DNA of 5,890 bases from NCBI GenBank assembly GCA_030037875.1, contig JASHPV010000160.1, positions 1 through 5,890 of the forward strand. Direction: 5' to 3'. Source of the stretch: Thermoplasmata archaeon (GTDB lineage: Archaea > Thermoplasmatota > Thermoplasmata > Lutacidiplasmatales > UBA184). The translations under genes and the position numbers were made by a program. Positions within the stretch are counted from its first letter, which is position 1. The number at the start of each line of letters is the position of its first letter. This document shows, piece after piece, positions 5,843 through 5,890 of the stretch. The notes beneath the pieces were generated by a model. The model had not been told where the DNA came from. It worked only from the letters and a program-made list of their open reading frames with translations, and made no database searches.

Positions 5843-5852
5843 CGGTTGAAAG
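5843..5852 (-). promoter_or_regulatory. Weak TATA-like sequence upstream of Hel308
   Basis: On the minus strand CGCTTTCAAC, preceded by CCCAAA, is the most AT-rich run before the helicase start. Its centre is about 24 bases from the GTG at 5824, consistent with a leaderless message from that start and giving modest support for it over the GTG at 5764. The match to an archaeal TATA box is poor. Confidence 0.25.
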
Positions 5853-5860
5853 CGTTTGGG

Positions 5861-5890
5861 CTACGCGTGATCGATGAGGTCGCGTCCGAG
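5861..5890 (-). CDS. Possible C-terminal end of an upstream minus-strand gene
   Basis: Read on the minus strand, the last 30 bases encode LGRDLIDHA followed by TAG at 5863-5861, 36 bases upstream of the helicase GTG. This could be the end of a gene in line with Hel308. An equally open alternative is the plus strand, where a GTG at 5867 would begin VIDEVASE. Nine residues are too few to choose, so this is recorded only so that the edge is not read as empty. Confidence 0.2.
   Translation of the reverse strand, partial: LGRDLIDHA

Noticed and set aside
5867..5890. Possible plus-strand gene start (GTG, VIDEVASE) at the right edge
   Set aside because: Only eight codons are visible, no TATA-like box sits at the right distance, and the minus-strand reading is equally open, so it cannot be supported.
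1..5890. Search for tRNA, rRNA, CRISPR arrays, insertion sequences, attachment sites or a defence cassette
   Set aside because: Coding sequence fills nearly all of the window. I saw no regularly spaced repeats, terminal inverted repeats, transposase or integrase motifs, or tRNA-like cloverleaf elements.

Overview
This GC-rich window reads as archaeal chromosomal DNA. The evidence is a complete Hel308-type DNA helicase, an Orc1/Cdc6-like AAA+ protein with a C-terminal winged helix, and short AT-rich TATA-like islands about 25 bases upstream of starts that mostly lack a ribosome binding site, as expected for leaderless archaeal transcripts. A high-GC member of the Thermoplasmatota or a related lineage would fit, but the phylum is my inference and is not shown by the window.

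Layout, left to right. (1) Positions 1-78 hold the first 26 codons of a minus-strand membrane or secreted protein. (2) An AT-rich island at 101-113 seems to serve as a shared divergent promoter. (3) Positions 150-506 (+) encode a 118-residue protein with a very basic Lys/Ala/Pro tail and a small acidic C-terminal domain. (4) Positions 527-1060 (-) encode a 177-residue protein with two membrane segments, convergent with the previous gene. (5) Positions 1151-2266 (-) encode an isocitrate dehydrogenase with mostly NADP-type cofactor residues; the open frame continues upstream to 2476, but the true start is almost certainly the GTG at 2266. (6) Positions 2267-2427 form a divergent promoter region. 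(7) Positions 2428-3660 (+) encode an Orc1/Cdc6-like protein whose Walker A lysine and Walker B glutamate are both replaced. (8) Positions 3503-5824 (-) encode the Hel308-type helicase, whose 3' end overlaps the Orc-like gene antisense by 158 bases. (9) The last 66 bases hold at most the edge of another gene.

The metabolic gene and the small membrane-protein gene lie on the same strand, 90 bases apart, and may be co-transcribed, although the second has its own TATA-like box. The Orc-like protein and Hel308 are convergent, so they are not an operon. Both belong to replication or repair families. The most interesting features are the apparently inactivated ATPase centre of the Orc-like protein and the tail-on-tail coding overlap with Hel308. 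I see no RNA gene, CRISPR array, insertion sequence or attachment site.
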